Origin: Myxococcales bacterium
GTDB lineage: Bacteria; Myxococcota_A; Polyangia; Polyangiales; Polyangiaceae
Assembly: GCA_903642325.1 (NCBI GenBank)
Contig: CAHJWM010000015.1
Location: 1-64,000 of the forward strand
Direction of reading: 5' to 3'
Length of the DNA stretch: 64,000 bases
This document shows positions 57,310 through 64,000 of the stretch, piece by piece (positions within the stretch are counted from its first letter, which is position 1; each line of letters starts with the position of its first letter). Below the pieces are notes generated by a model, which searched no databases, was not told the DNA's origin, and saw only the letters and a list, made by a program, of their open reading frames with translations. A program made the translations under genes and the position numbers.

Positions 57310-57457
57310 TTGAGAATGCCTTCCGAATAATTTCCAGTCGCCGCAATCATCCCAGCGGCAGGTGCGCGATGCAAATTGGATCGGCGTCAGTCATGAAACC
57401 CGCGCGCTGCACGCGGTATTCCCAAACCGGCAGAGAAGCAAGCTCGCGCCGTTCGGC

Positions 57458-57964
57458 TTACTCGGTCGCCGGGAGTGTCGTGTCGGCGGCGGGCCGGGGG
57501 CCCCCTAGGCGCCCGGAGGCGCTCGTTCTGTGCCCAAGGGCCTCGCGTGAGCCGGTGGCTCTCGCCAAGCCAAAGGCCGGCATGTTCAGATACACCGTTT
57601 CGTAGTTTCCGGCCTGAACGCGATAGCTCTCGTGCCAGATACCGACGTCTCCGCCCATGCCCACGAACTTGTTGAAAGCGCGCCAAGCCGGCAGGTGCTC
57701 GGCCGAGCGCAACTTCGCGTAGGCGAGCAAATGCTCCATCGATTTCCAATAGCTCAGCAACAGGGTCGTCCGCCCGAGGTAAGCCTCCGCGCTCAAGAAG
57801 CCGAGCTCCGGGTGCTGCGACAGCTCGCGCAACATTCGCGGCATGGCGAGCGCGGTGCGCAGCCACTGCCAGGGCTTCCACCAACGATTCACCCGCATGC
57901 CGATCAGAAACACCACGACGTCGCCCTCGGCCGCGCTCGTCATTCTTCGATTCTCAGTAGTCAT
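57458..57964 (-). CDS. DUF4188 (monooxygenase-like) protein
   Basis: A 168-aa DUF4188 protein: VVVFLIGMRVNRWWKPWQWL, HPELGFLSAEAYLGRTTLLLSYW and WHESYRVQAGNYETVYLNMP match the family, which resembles small antibiotic-biosynthesis-type monooxygenases. Its start lies 25 bases from an operator-like palindrome (57989-58003) and downstream of a tetR gene on the same strand, so it is probably repressed by that TetR protein. Confidence 0.85.
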   Translation of the reverse strand: MTTENRRMTSAAEGDVVVFLIGMRVNRWWKPWQWLRTALAMPRMLRELSQHPELGFLSAEAYLGRTTLLLSYWKSMEHLLAYAKLRSAEHLPAWRAFNKFVGMGGDVGIWHESYRVQAGNYETVYLNMPAFGLARATGSREALGHRTSASGRLGGPRPAADTTLPATE

Positions 57965-57988
57965 AGTGACTCCTCGTCTTTGCGTTTA

Positions 57989-58003
57989 GTTAACAGTGTT
58001 CAC
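57989..58003. promoter_or_regulatory. TetR operator, copy near DUF4188 start
   Basis: GTTAACAGTGTTCAC, an imperfect palindrome, lies between tetR and the DUF4188 gene. Its inverted form (one centre base different) is found at 58702-58716 before tetR. Confidence 0.65.
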
Positions 58004-58020
58004 TTGATTAACAAAAAAAT

Positions 58021-58701
58021 TCAGCGAGCCAAGCCGCGCAGCAAGTCCGCGACGGACGCGCGATAAAAGTTAGCGAAGGCATCTTCGTCGCCCACGCCCT
58101 CCAAGTGCTTGGAGAGGCGCAGCGACACCAAGCCATGCACGTGCGCCCAGACCTGCACCGCGGTCGTCTGCACATCCTTGGAGGCGATGAGCTCTGCGTC
58201 CACGCACTCTCGGACGCGGTCGACCAAAAACAGGAACGTCGCATCCTGCGGCAGCGGCGGGCCCGCCAAGCGCACCGTGAGGCTCATGGCCGAAACCTCA
58301 TTCACCTCATCGGCGAGGCTCATGAAGATGAAGCGATAATCTTGCGGGTTTTCCAGCCCGAAACGCCGATATTGCTCACTCATGGCGAGTAGCCGAGCGA
58401 GCGGAGTGGCCTCGCTCAGGGCCCGCACCAAGTAGCTCGAGAAAACCTGAAAGCCCTGGGTGCACGCGGCGAATAACAACGCTTCTTTGCCATCGAAGTG
58501 GCGATAAACGGCCGCCGCTGAAACCCCCACCCGGCGCGCCACTTCGCGCAGCGAAAACCGCGCCGCGCCCGCCTCCAAAAAAACATCACGCGCGGCCCCC
58601 AAGAGCTCGGCACGGGTGTCGTCCAGCCCACGCTGGTGCACGCCCACGCGCGCCTGAGCTTTCAGGGCGGGCCGCGCCGACGGACGTGTAACGAGCGCCA
58701 T
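58021..58701 (-). CDS. TetR family transcriptional regulator
   Basis: A 226-aa regulator with an N-terminal TetR DNA-binding domain: LLGAARDVFLEAGAARFSLREVARRVGVSAAAVYRHFDGKEALL (about residues 38-80), then a helical ligand-binding domain similar to the TetR_C_33/WHG group. The ATG at 58701 places an operator palindrome (58702-58716) directly upstream, so autoregulation is likely. It is transcribed in the same direction as the DUF4188 gene, which carries a second operator at its start. Confidence 0.9.
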   Translation of the reverse strand: MALVTRPSARPALKAQARVGVHQRGLDDTRAELLGAARDVFLEAGAARFSLREVARRVGVSAAAVYRHFDGKEALLFAACTQGFQVFSSYLVRALSEATPLARLLAMSEQYRRFGLENPQDYRFIFMSLADEVNEVSAMSLTVRLAGPPLPQDATFLFLVDRVRECVDAELIASKDVQTTAVQVWAHVHGLVSLRLSKHLEGVGDEDAFANFYRASVADLLRGLAR

Positions 58702-58716
58702 GTGAACAGTGTTAAC
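58702..58716. promoter_or_regulatory. TetR operator, copy at tetR start
   Basis: GTGAACAGTGTTAAC begins one base before the tetR start codon. Half-sites GTGAACA and TGTTAAC are near-palindromic. It would overlap the ribosome-binding or start region, consistent with repression. Confidence 0.65.
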
Positions 58717-59049
58717 ATCAAGCTTTCGCGCTGTCAACAGCGTGCTGCTGCGCGCCCGTAAGGAGGCTGCGGAACGCACTCACGCGGGACCGAATGTCAT
58801 GCGGTTTGCGCGTTCGCCACAGGTGCGTTTGAGGGAACCCGGAAGGCGACGCCGACACCCGATCGGGCTGTGAGCTGGATTTAGATGGTCACGCGCTACG
58901 TAAAAAAGGCGCCCAGCCTTCGGCGTCTCAGCCGAAACGGCGCCAACCGCCCCGAGCTCGGCGCGACCGCGTCCTCATTCCGACCATCCGCGGGGCACTC
59001 GCTGCGCGGCCTTGACCGGGTGCTTGCGCATTCCCATCGTGATCCGGAG

Positions 59050-59472
59050 ATGGAACTCGTGTGCTCCGCCTGCTCGACGCGCAACCGCGTTCCGGCCAAG
59101 CGCCTTCGGGACAAAGCAAAGTGCGCCAGCTGCAAGGCGGCCCTCCTGCCGCTCGCCACCCCCGTTGCCGTGGCAAGCGCTCACGACTTCGACGAGCTCG
59201 TGCGCGACGCGCCAAGCCCAGTGCTGGTCGATTTTTGGGCGGCGTGGTGCGGCCCGTGCCGCATGGTAGCGCCAGAATTGGAGAAGATCGCGCGCGAGAG
59301 CGGCACGCGTGTGATCGTCGTGAAGGTCGACACCGAGGCCTTACCGCTCGTGGCCCAGCGTTTCGCCATCCGCAGCATCCCAACCATGATCCTATTTCGC
59401 AACGGCGCGGAAGACCGCCGCTTGAATGGTGCCATGCCCGCGGCCGAGATCGCGAGGCAGCTCGCGCTTTAA
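59050..59472 (+). CDS. trxC: Thioredoxin 2
   Basis: A 140-aa thioredoxin with an N-terminal zinc ribbon (CSAC and CASC pairs at about residues 5-8 and 26-29) and the active site WAAWCGPCRMVAPE at about residues 67-80, then IRSIPTMILFRNG with the cis-Pro. This is the TrxC layout. It may reduce the lipoprotein peroxiredoxin-type enzymes, though not shown. The ATG at 59050 (MELVCSACSTRNR) begins the zinc ribbon; the longer frame from 58885 is not supported. Confidence 0.92.
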   Translation: MELVCSACSTRNRVPAKRLRDKAKCASCKAALLPLATPVAVASAHDFDELVRDAPSPVLVDFWAAWCGPCRMVAPELEKIARESGTRVIVVKVDTEALPLVAQRFAIRSIPTMILFRNGAEDRRLNGAMPAAEIARQLAL

Positions 59473-59639
59473 TGCTCTTCTTCCCGGCGCCGCTCAGCCG
59501 CGCTGCCATCGGTCGCGAGCACGGCGAAGCTCAGCGCAACCCGCATCGACAACCGGTCTGCCACCTGCATATCGTCATGCGTCGAAGCTCCGCTCGCCCC
59601 GTGCGTCGTCACGAAAAGCCTCATCATGGCAAAACGACA

Positions 59640-59670
59640 CGCGGCGCGCTCCGTGGCGGGACGCGCCGCG
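59640..59670. terminator. 9-bp GC hairpin between convergent trxC and DUF3072 genes
   Basis: cgcggcgcg (59640-59648) pairs with cgcgccgcg (59662-59670) around a 13-base loop in the gap between the two convergent genes. No T-tract. Confidence 0.5.
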
Positions 59671-59681
59671 CGAGTCGCGCG

Positions 59682-59921
59682 CTACTGCGCGGCTTCACGA
59701 CCGCGGCCGGTAATGGCCTGTAGCTCCTCGATTCGTTTCGACGCGTCCGCCTTGCTGAGGTCGGCTGAAAATTCCTCGCCGGCTTCTTCCGATAAGGTTT
59801 TGAGATACGACCCTTGCGCTGCGGTCATGGGCTCTGCACCGGTGACCCAATCATCAGGATCCTTTTGCAGATTGCCGGCGTGCTCGTTGTGGGGTGTTTT
59901 CTTTGGGTTTTCCTGATTCAT
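59682..59921 (-). CDS. DUF3072 protein
   Basis: A 79-aa small acidic protein: MNQENPKKTPHNEHAG, then DPDDWVTGAEPMTAAQGSYLKTLSEEAGEEF, which is the DUF3072 signature. Function unknown. The start has no strong ribosome-binding site visible in the upstream 20 bases, but the family match is clear. Confidence 0.85.
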   Translation of the reverse strand: MNQENPKKTPHNEHAGNLQKDPDDWVTGAEPMTAAQGSYLKTLSEEAGEEFSADLSKADASKRIEELQAITGRGREAAQ

Positions 59922-60008
59922 GGTGGGCTCCTACTGAACACCGGTTCAAGCAAGCGCCGTTCCATTCCTCGGGGGAAACTAGCGTCGAGATCTCGAGGGG
60001 CGGCTTGG

Positions 60009-60974
60009 TTAGGGCTTAGCCTTGGGTCCACTCGTAGTCGCCGCGGACGGGCCCGCGTCGTCCTCGTCTGCGAGCGCGAGTCGCCGTGCTCGTTCTCCAG
60101 CCAGTGCGACCTGCCCGCCCAGCGCTTCGGCGGGCGAGATGTCTCCTGTCCAGGTCGGCGGTGAGCCAAGCTGCCGCAAGAGCGCGCCGTGCAGGCTAGG
60201 CGCTTCGAAGGAGAAATCGAGGGCGGGCAACGGCTGCCGTGGCCGGTCATAGTCGTCCGCGGTGATCGACTGGCGCGCCGGCGGCAGCGGCGCGTTGCTC
60301 GGGTCCGGGGCGCTTGCTGCCCGCGGCTTGGTCCGCCGCTTTTTGCCGCTCGCCGTTCCCTCATCGGCTCGCGCGGCGCGCAGCGCGTGCAGCACTTGCT
60401 CCTTCGTGCGACCGCGCAGCTCGAAGAGCAGGAACGGGTCGTGATCCAGGGCCTCGCCGAGCACATAGTGGGTGGCCGCCACGTGCTTGCACGGGTCACC
60501 CGTGTCTGGGCATGAACAACTGGTCGAGAGGTCTGCGCGGTCCCGTGGAAATAAGCTGGTGTCTGCGGCACGGAACACCTCGTCCAGTTCTTTAGGCATC
60601 TGGCCGGAGAGCAGCTCCGCCGCAAACTGCGCCTTCGCGACCATGCCGGCAACGACGCGCTGCCAGGTCGCGGGAGACAGCGTACCGAGAGCGATCGTGA
60701 CTTCGTAGGGCGCTGGTCTCGAGCCGGTCACGAGCGCGGTGACCTTACCCTTGTCCACTACTAGATCATGAGCTCGGCCGGCCCGCGCGTACGTGCGCCC
60801 GCGGGCAAGCCGGCCCGAATGAGCGCCCAAAACCAGCTCCAGCGCGGCGATCCAACGCAGGCCCCACCAGGATGCGCCGATCTGCTTCAGCTTGATGCCG
60901 TGTTTGGGGGGCGGCTGTTTGGTCTTCGGCGGAGAGCGATCACCGGGTTCCCAGCCTCCGCGGTACGGGCTCAC
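60009..60974 (-). CDS. SWIM zinc-finger protein partner of SNF2 helicase
   Basis: A 321-aa protein. The SWIM motif (CxCx..CxH) is seen as CSCPDTGDPCKHVAA at about residues 152-166, followed by a helical DPFLLFELRG region. The N-terminus is Pro/Lys-rich and the C-terminus Asp/Ala-rich. SWIM proteins are found next to SNF2-type helicases, as here, and may provide DNA or protein contacts. A GTG start at 60974 overlaps the helicase stop by 4 bases. Confidence 0.85.
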   Translation of the reverse strand: MSPYRGGWEPGDRSPPKTKQPPPKHGIKLKQIGASWWGLRWIAALELVLGAHSGRLARGRTYARAGRAHDLVVDKGKVTALVTGSRPAPYEVTIALGTLSPATWQRVVAGMVAKAQFAAELLSGQMPKELDEVFRAADTSLFPRDRADLSTSCSCPDTGDPCKHVAATHYVLGEALDHDPFLLFELRGRTKEQVLHALRAARADEGTASGKKRRTKPRAASAPDPSNAPLPPARQSITADDYDRPRQPLPALDFSFEAPSLHGALLRQLGSPPTWTGDISPAEALGGQVALAGERARRLALADEDDAGPSAATTSGPKAKP

Positions 60975-63900
60975 GCTCCAAGCTCCCCGCGGCGGCCGCC
61001 CGGGATCGGTAGCCCGGGCGGTGGGTCTTCATCGTTGTCCGCGGCGGCGGCGACGGTGCCCGAAAGCGCGAATAAGTCTCGCAAGCCACGATCGTCGAGC
61101 TCGGTGATCCAATGCTCGCCTTGACCCACGACCTTCGCCGCCAAGTCCCGCTTTTGCTCCAGCAAGCGATCGATCTTTTCTTCGACCGTGCCAGCGCACA
61201 TCAGTTTGTGCACCTGCACCGCGCGCGTTTGGCCAATGCGGTATGCACGGTCGGTCGCTTGATCTTCGACCGCCGGGTTCCACCAGCGGTCGTAGTGGAA
61301 CACGTGGCTGGCGGCGGTCAAATTGAGCCCGGTGCCGCCCGCCTTCAGCGACAGTACGAAGACACGCGGGCCACGAGGCTCACTTTGAAAACGCTGCACC
61401 ATCGCCTCGCGTGCGTTTTTCGCAGTCCCGCCGTGAAGGAACAGGACCTCGGTGTCGAGCTCGGCGCGCAAGTACTTCCTCAGGCGCTCGCCCATCTCGC
61501 GAAATTGCGTGAAAATGAGGACCTTATCGCCAGCGGCCATGGCCTCTTCCAACATTTCGGCGAGGCGGTCGAGCTTTCCCGAGCGGTTCACGAGCGGCCC
61601 GCTCTCGGACAGGTACTGGGCAGGGTGATTGCAGATCTGCTTCGTAAAGGTGAGCAGGGCGAGCACGCGCCCCCGACGCTCCATCCCATCGCTTTCTTGG
61701 ATGCGTCTCATTTCTTCATCGACCACCGCCTTGTACAGCGTGGCTTGCTCGCGCGTGAGCAGGCACACGACCTTGGCTTCGTTCTTTGCCGGCAGGTCTT
61801 GGATGATGCCAGGGTCGCTCTTCAACCGTCGTAAGATGAAGGGGCCTGCGATACGGCGCAGACGGCGAGCCGCCTCCTCATTTCCATACCGCTCGATCGG
61901 CACCGCGAACTCGCGTCGAAAGCGTAAAAGTGGTCCGAGAAGTCCCGGATTGGCAAACTCGAGGATCGACCAAAGCTCCGCCAATCGGTTCTCGACGGGC
62001 GTACCGGTGAGCGCGAAGCGGTGGCTAGCGGACAGCGAACGGGCGGCGCGCGCGGTGGCCGAGGCGGAGTTCTTGATGTTCTGCGCTTCGTCGAGCACGA
62101 CGAGCGACCAGTCCACTTTCGAAAGCAAGTCGGCATCTCGCCGGAGCAGGCCGTAGCTCGTGACGACGAGCGTTCCCGCTCGAAGCGGAAAATCGCCTTC
62201 GGCCTGGGCGCGTTCACTGCCGTAGTGCTGCTGCACGGTCAAGGACGGCGCGAAGCGCTCGGCCTCGCGCTGCCAGTTACCGAGCACCGACGTCGGTGCG
62301 ACGAGCAGCGCGGGCCGCACGTCGAGCGGAACGTCTTCTAGCCGGCGCAGCAAAAACGCCAAAAGTTGGATGGTCTTCCCGAGACCCATGTCGTCAGCGA
62401 GGCAAGCGCCGAGGCCGAGCGATCCGAGACTAGCCAGCCACGCCAAGCCTCGCTCTTGATAGGGTCTGAGAGTGGCGCGCAGGGTCTTCGGGACCGTCAC
62501 GCGCGTCGCCGTCGCGCTGTGCAGGCGTTTCAGGACCTGTTCGAATGATCCCGACGCGGCCACGGCCGCGGAGAGTGTGCCCTGCGGCGTTTCGCCCGCG
62601 AGTGCGGCCTGGAGCGCTTGGCGCACCGTCATGCGCGTGGGGCCAGCCTCGATATGCTGCTGGATTTCGGAGAGCTCGGCTGGATCGACGGCCGCCCACG
62701 CGCCTCGGAAACGGACGAGTGGCGCCTTGTGTTTGGCGAGCGCCGCAAGCTCGCGCGCGCTGAGCGTCTGATCCCCGATCACCGCCTCCCAATCTACGCT
62801 CAATAGCTCATCCATGCCGAGCGCCGCCGCGCCGCTCACGGTGCCCGCCACCTTCGTGGCTTTGCCCCCAACTCGGAGGCGCAGGCGAAGCCGGCGCTGA
62901 CCCGCCCGCGTGAGCTCGCTCGGCACGATCACTCCGAAGCCGGCCTCGCTCAGTAGCGACGCGCCCGTTCCGAGAAAAGCCCAAGCCGCGCCCGGCTCGA
63001 GAGACAAGGAGACCGGCTTGGCGGTCGCGAGCACGGCACGGATGGGCTCGAACGACCGCGCGGCGCGGCCCAGCGCTTCCAGTAACGATTCTTGGGGATC
63101 GCGGAAAGCCCGGCCGAGCTTTTCGAGGCTGTCCCCCTGCGCCGCCCAGACCTCGGAAGCGGGAATCAGCAAGCTCGGATCGTCGGGGGACTGCAGCAGA
63201 AAGCTCAGTAAAAACGGCTCGGCGTCTGCGGTCGGCAGCTCCAGGCGAAAACAGGCCCGCAGTTTATCGCGCGCGCCGAGCGCGGGGTCGCTCCAGCGCT
63301 GCAAGCCGTCCAGCAGGCTGCGTTCGCCGAAGCCTTGGGCATCGAATGCCGCCTGGCCGCCGACGAGCGCGGCGCGAAAGCGCGTCGACCAGGGCTCCTG
63401 CCCCTGCGCGTTCTGACGAGGCGCTCGCGCGCTTCCTGGTAAAGTGGGTGCGCCGAGGCTAAACCGCAGGAGTGCGTCGACGGCAGCGTCGAGGTATGCG
63501 CGGAGCAGCGCGTCGGCGGCCCACACGTCGGACCCCGGCGCCGGCGTGCGCGGCACGGCGTGGGCCGCGAATGACATGCTGCCGGCGATGAGAGCGACTT
63601 TTTGCGCGTCGTCGCCCGCCGACAACGCGGCGGCCCAACGCGCCTCGACGCGGCCGTGATGCCGGGTGATGGTCGGTACGACACGCTCGCGCGCGACGAG
63701 CTCGATGGCCAGCTTGCTCGCCAGCACCCAGCTGACTACCGAGCTCGCCAGCGCCTCCAGACGAGCAGCTGGCAGCACCGCAAGCTCACTCAGTGTGTCG
63801 AGGAGGGGCAATCCCCGACCGTCGACTTCGCGCTGCCCCTCGGGCGTCAAAAGCGTGGCTCGTTTCGGCTCGCCGCGCGTGAGCGCTGCCACTGGGCTCG

Positions 63901-64000
63901 ACTCCGAGTCGGCGCCCCAGATGAAGAGCTGCCCGAGCTCGGGAAGATAGACGAGCGGCACGGCTAATTGGCAAGCGGCTCGCCGCCCCAAACCACCACG
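60971..64000 (-). CDS. SNF2/DEAQ helicase (5' end runs off window)
   Basis: About 1,000 aa visible. The Swi2/Snf2 core: Walker A DDMGLGKTIQL, DEAQNIKN as motif II, FALTGTPVENRL (motif III), LLRFRREFAVPIE, then GGTGLNLTAASHVFHYDRWWNPAVEDQATDRAYRIGQT of the second RecA domain. It is a bacterial SNF2 ATPase of the RapA/HepA-like group paired with a SWIM protein. The open frame reaches the window edge (TTG at 63991), so the true start may lie beyond it. Confidence 0.9.
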   Translation of the reverse strand, partial: RGGLGRRAACQLAVPLVYLPELGQLFIWGADSESSPVAALTRGEPKRATLLTPEGQREVDGRGLPLLDTLSELAVLPAARLEALASSVVSWVLASKLAIELVARERVVPTITRHHGRVEARWAAALSAGDDAQKVALIAGSMSFAAHAVPRTPAPGSDVWAADALLRAYLDAAVDALLRFSLGAPTLPGSARAPRQNAQGQEPWSTRFRAALVGGQAAFDAQGFGERSLLDGLQRWSDPALGARDKLRACFRLELPTADAEPFLLSFLLQSPDDPSLLIPASEVWAAQGDSLEKLGRAFRDPQESLLEALGRAARSFEPIRAVLATAKPVSLSLEPGAAWAFLGTGASLLSEAGFGVIVPSELTRAGQRRLRLRLRVGGKATKVAGTVSGAAALGMDELLSVDWEAVIGDQTLSARELAALAKHKAPLVRFRGAWAAVDPAELSEIQQHIEAGPTRMTVRQALQAALAGETPQGTLSAAVAASGSFEQVLKRLHSATATRVTVPKTLRATLRPYQERGLAWLASLGSLGLGACLADDMGLGKTIQLLAFLLRRLEDVPLDVRPALLVAPTSVLGNWQREAERFAPSLTVQQHYGSERAQAEGDFPLRAGTLVVTSYGLLRRDADLLSKVDWSLVVLDEAQNIKNSASATARAARSLSASHRFALTGTPVENRLAELWSILEFANPGLLGPLLRFRREFAVPIERYGNEEAARRLRRIAGPFILRRLKSDPGIIQDLPAKNEAKVVCLLTREQATLYKAVVDEEMRRIQESDGMERRGRVLALLTFTKQICNHPAQYLSESGPLVNRSGKLDRLAEMLEEAMAAGDKVLIFTQFREMGERLRKYLRAELDTEVLFLHGGTAKNAREAMVQRFQSEPRGPRVFVLSLKAGGTGLNLTAASHVFHYDRWWNPAVEDQATDRAYRIGQTRAVQVHKLMCAGTVEEKIDRLLEQKRDLAAKVVGQGEHWITELDDRGLRDLFALSGTVAAAADNDEDPPPGLPIPGGRRGELGA

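Overview
The window looks like a chromosomal segment of a high-GC, Gram-negative predatory-type bacterium, most likely a Myxococcota (Polyangia-like) genome. The reasons are very GC-rich third codon positions, several Gly/Ala/Ser-rich lipoproteins with Cys lipoboxes, a DUF1592/DUF1588 - DUF1552 secreted pair, an Anbu proteasome-like gene with a transglutaminase neighbour, and large dispersed surface-polysaccharide genes. The genus cannot be fixed from sequence reading alone.

Regions: (1) 0.4-10.8 kb: a lipoprotein peroxiredoxin, a cupin + perosamine-synthase-like aminotransferase pair, an RNB ribonuclease + LOG-family pair, a PolX-like protein whose polymerase site looks dead but whose PHP site looks intact, and a DUF1592/DUF1552 operon. 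(2) 10.9-22.4 kb: cell-surface glycan genes (two large polytopic membrane proteins, gmd, a flippase-like LPG_synthase_TM protein, three glycosyltransferases, a GNAT protein) ending in a lipoprotein with a 9-bp tandem repeat coding for Ser-Ser-Ala. (3) 22.4-32.0 kb: housekeeping and accessory genes: a methyltransferase, an AraC regulator, transglutaminase + Anbu, an SDR, a 43-aa membrane protein, a CPBP protease, an argD-like transaminase with a structured leader, an SGNH lipoprotein and an MFS transporter.

(4) 32.3-35.7 kb is a graveyard: broken parDE, broken hypothetical genes and a truncated duplicate of DUF1016/YhcG around one intact DUF1016 nuclease. (5) 35.7-54.2 kb is an integrated genomic island. 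It is bounded by a perfect 25-bp direct repeat that has the form of a tRNA T-arm and acceptor 3' strand (35734-35758 and 54150-54174). A tyrosine integrase, an excisionase-like gene and an AT-hook/HTH regulator lie at the right end. Its cargo is defensive: a DUF433/DUF5615 toxin-antitoxin-like pair, a complete four-gene Qat system (qatABCD, 37005-41947) and a three-gene helicase-methylase-ATPase (Hma-type) operon (51945-42201, minus strand). A 58-bp near-identical repeat lies just inside each end.

(6) 54.3-64 kb returns to chromosomal genes: a quinone-reductase-like dehydrogenase, a DUF1554 lipoprotein, a Bax inhibitor-1 family protein, a TetR gene and a DUF4188 gene sharing a palindromic operator, thioredoxin 2, a DUF3072 protein, and a SNF2 helicase + SWIM protein operon that runs off the right edge.

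The known defence families explain most of the island. What deserves a second look is their tandem arrangement, the HEPN-like motif on the Hma ATPase, the end repeats, and the sign that the graveyard next door is an older insertion at the same target.
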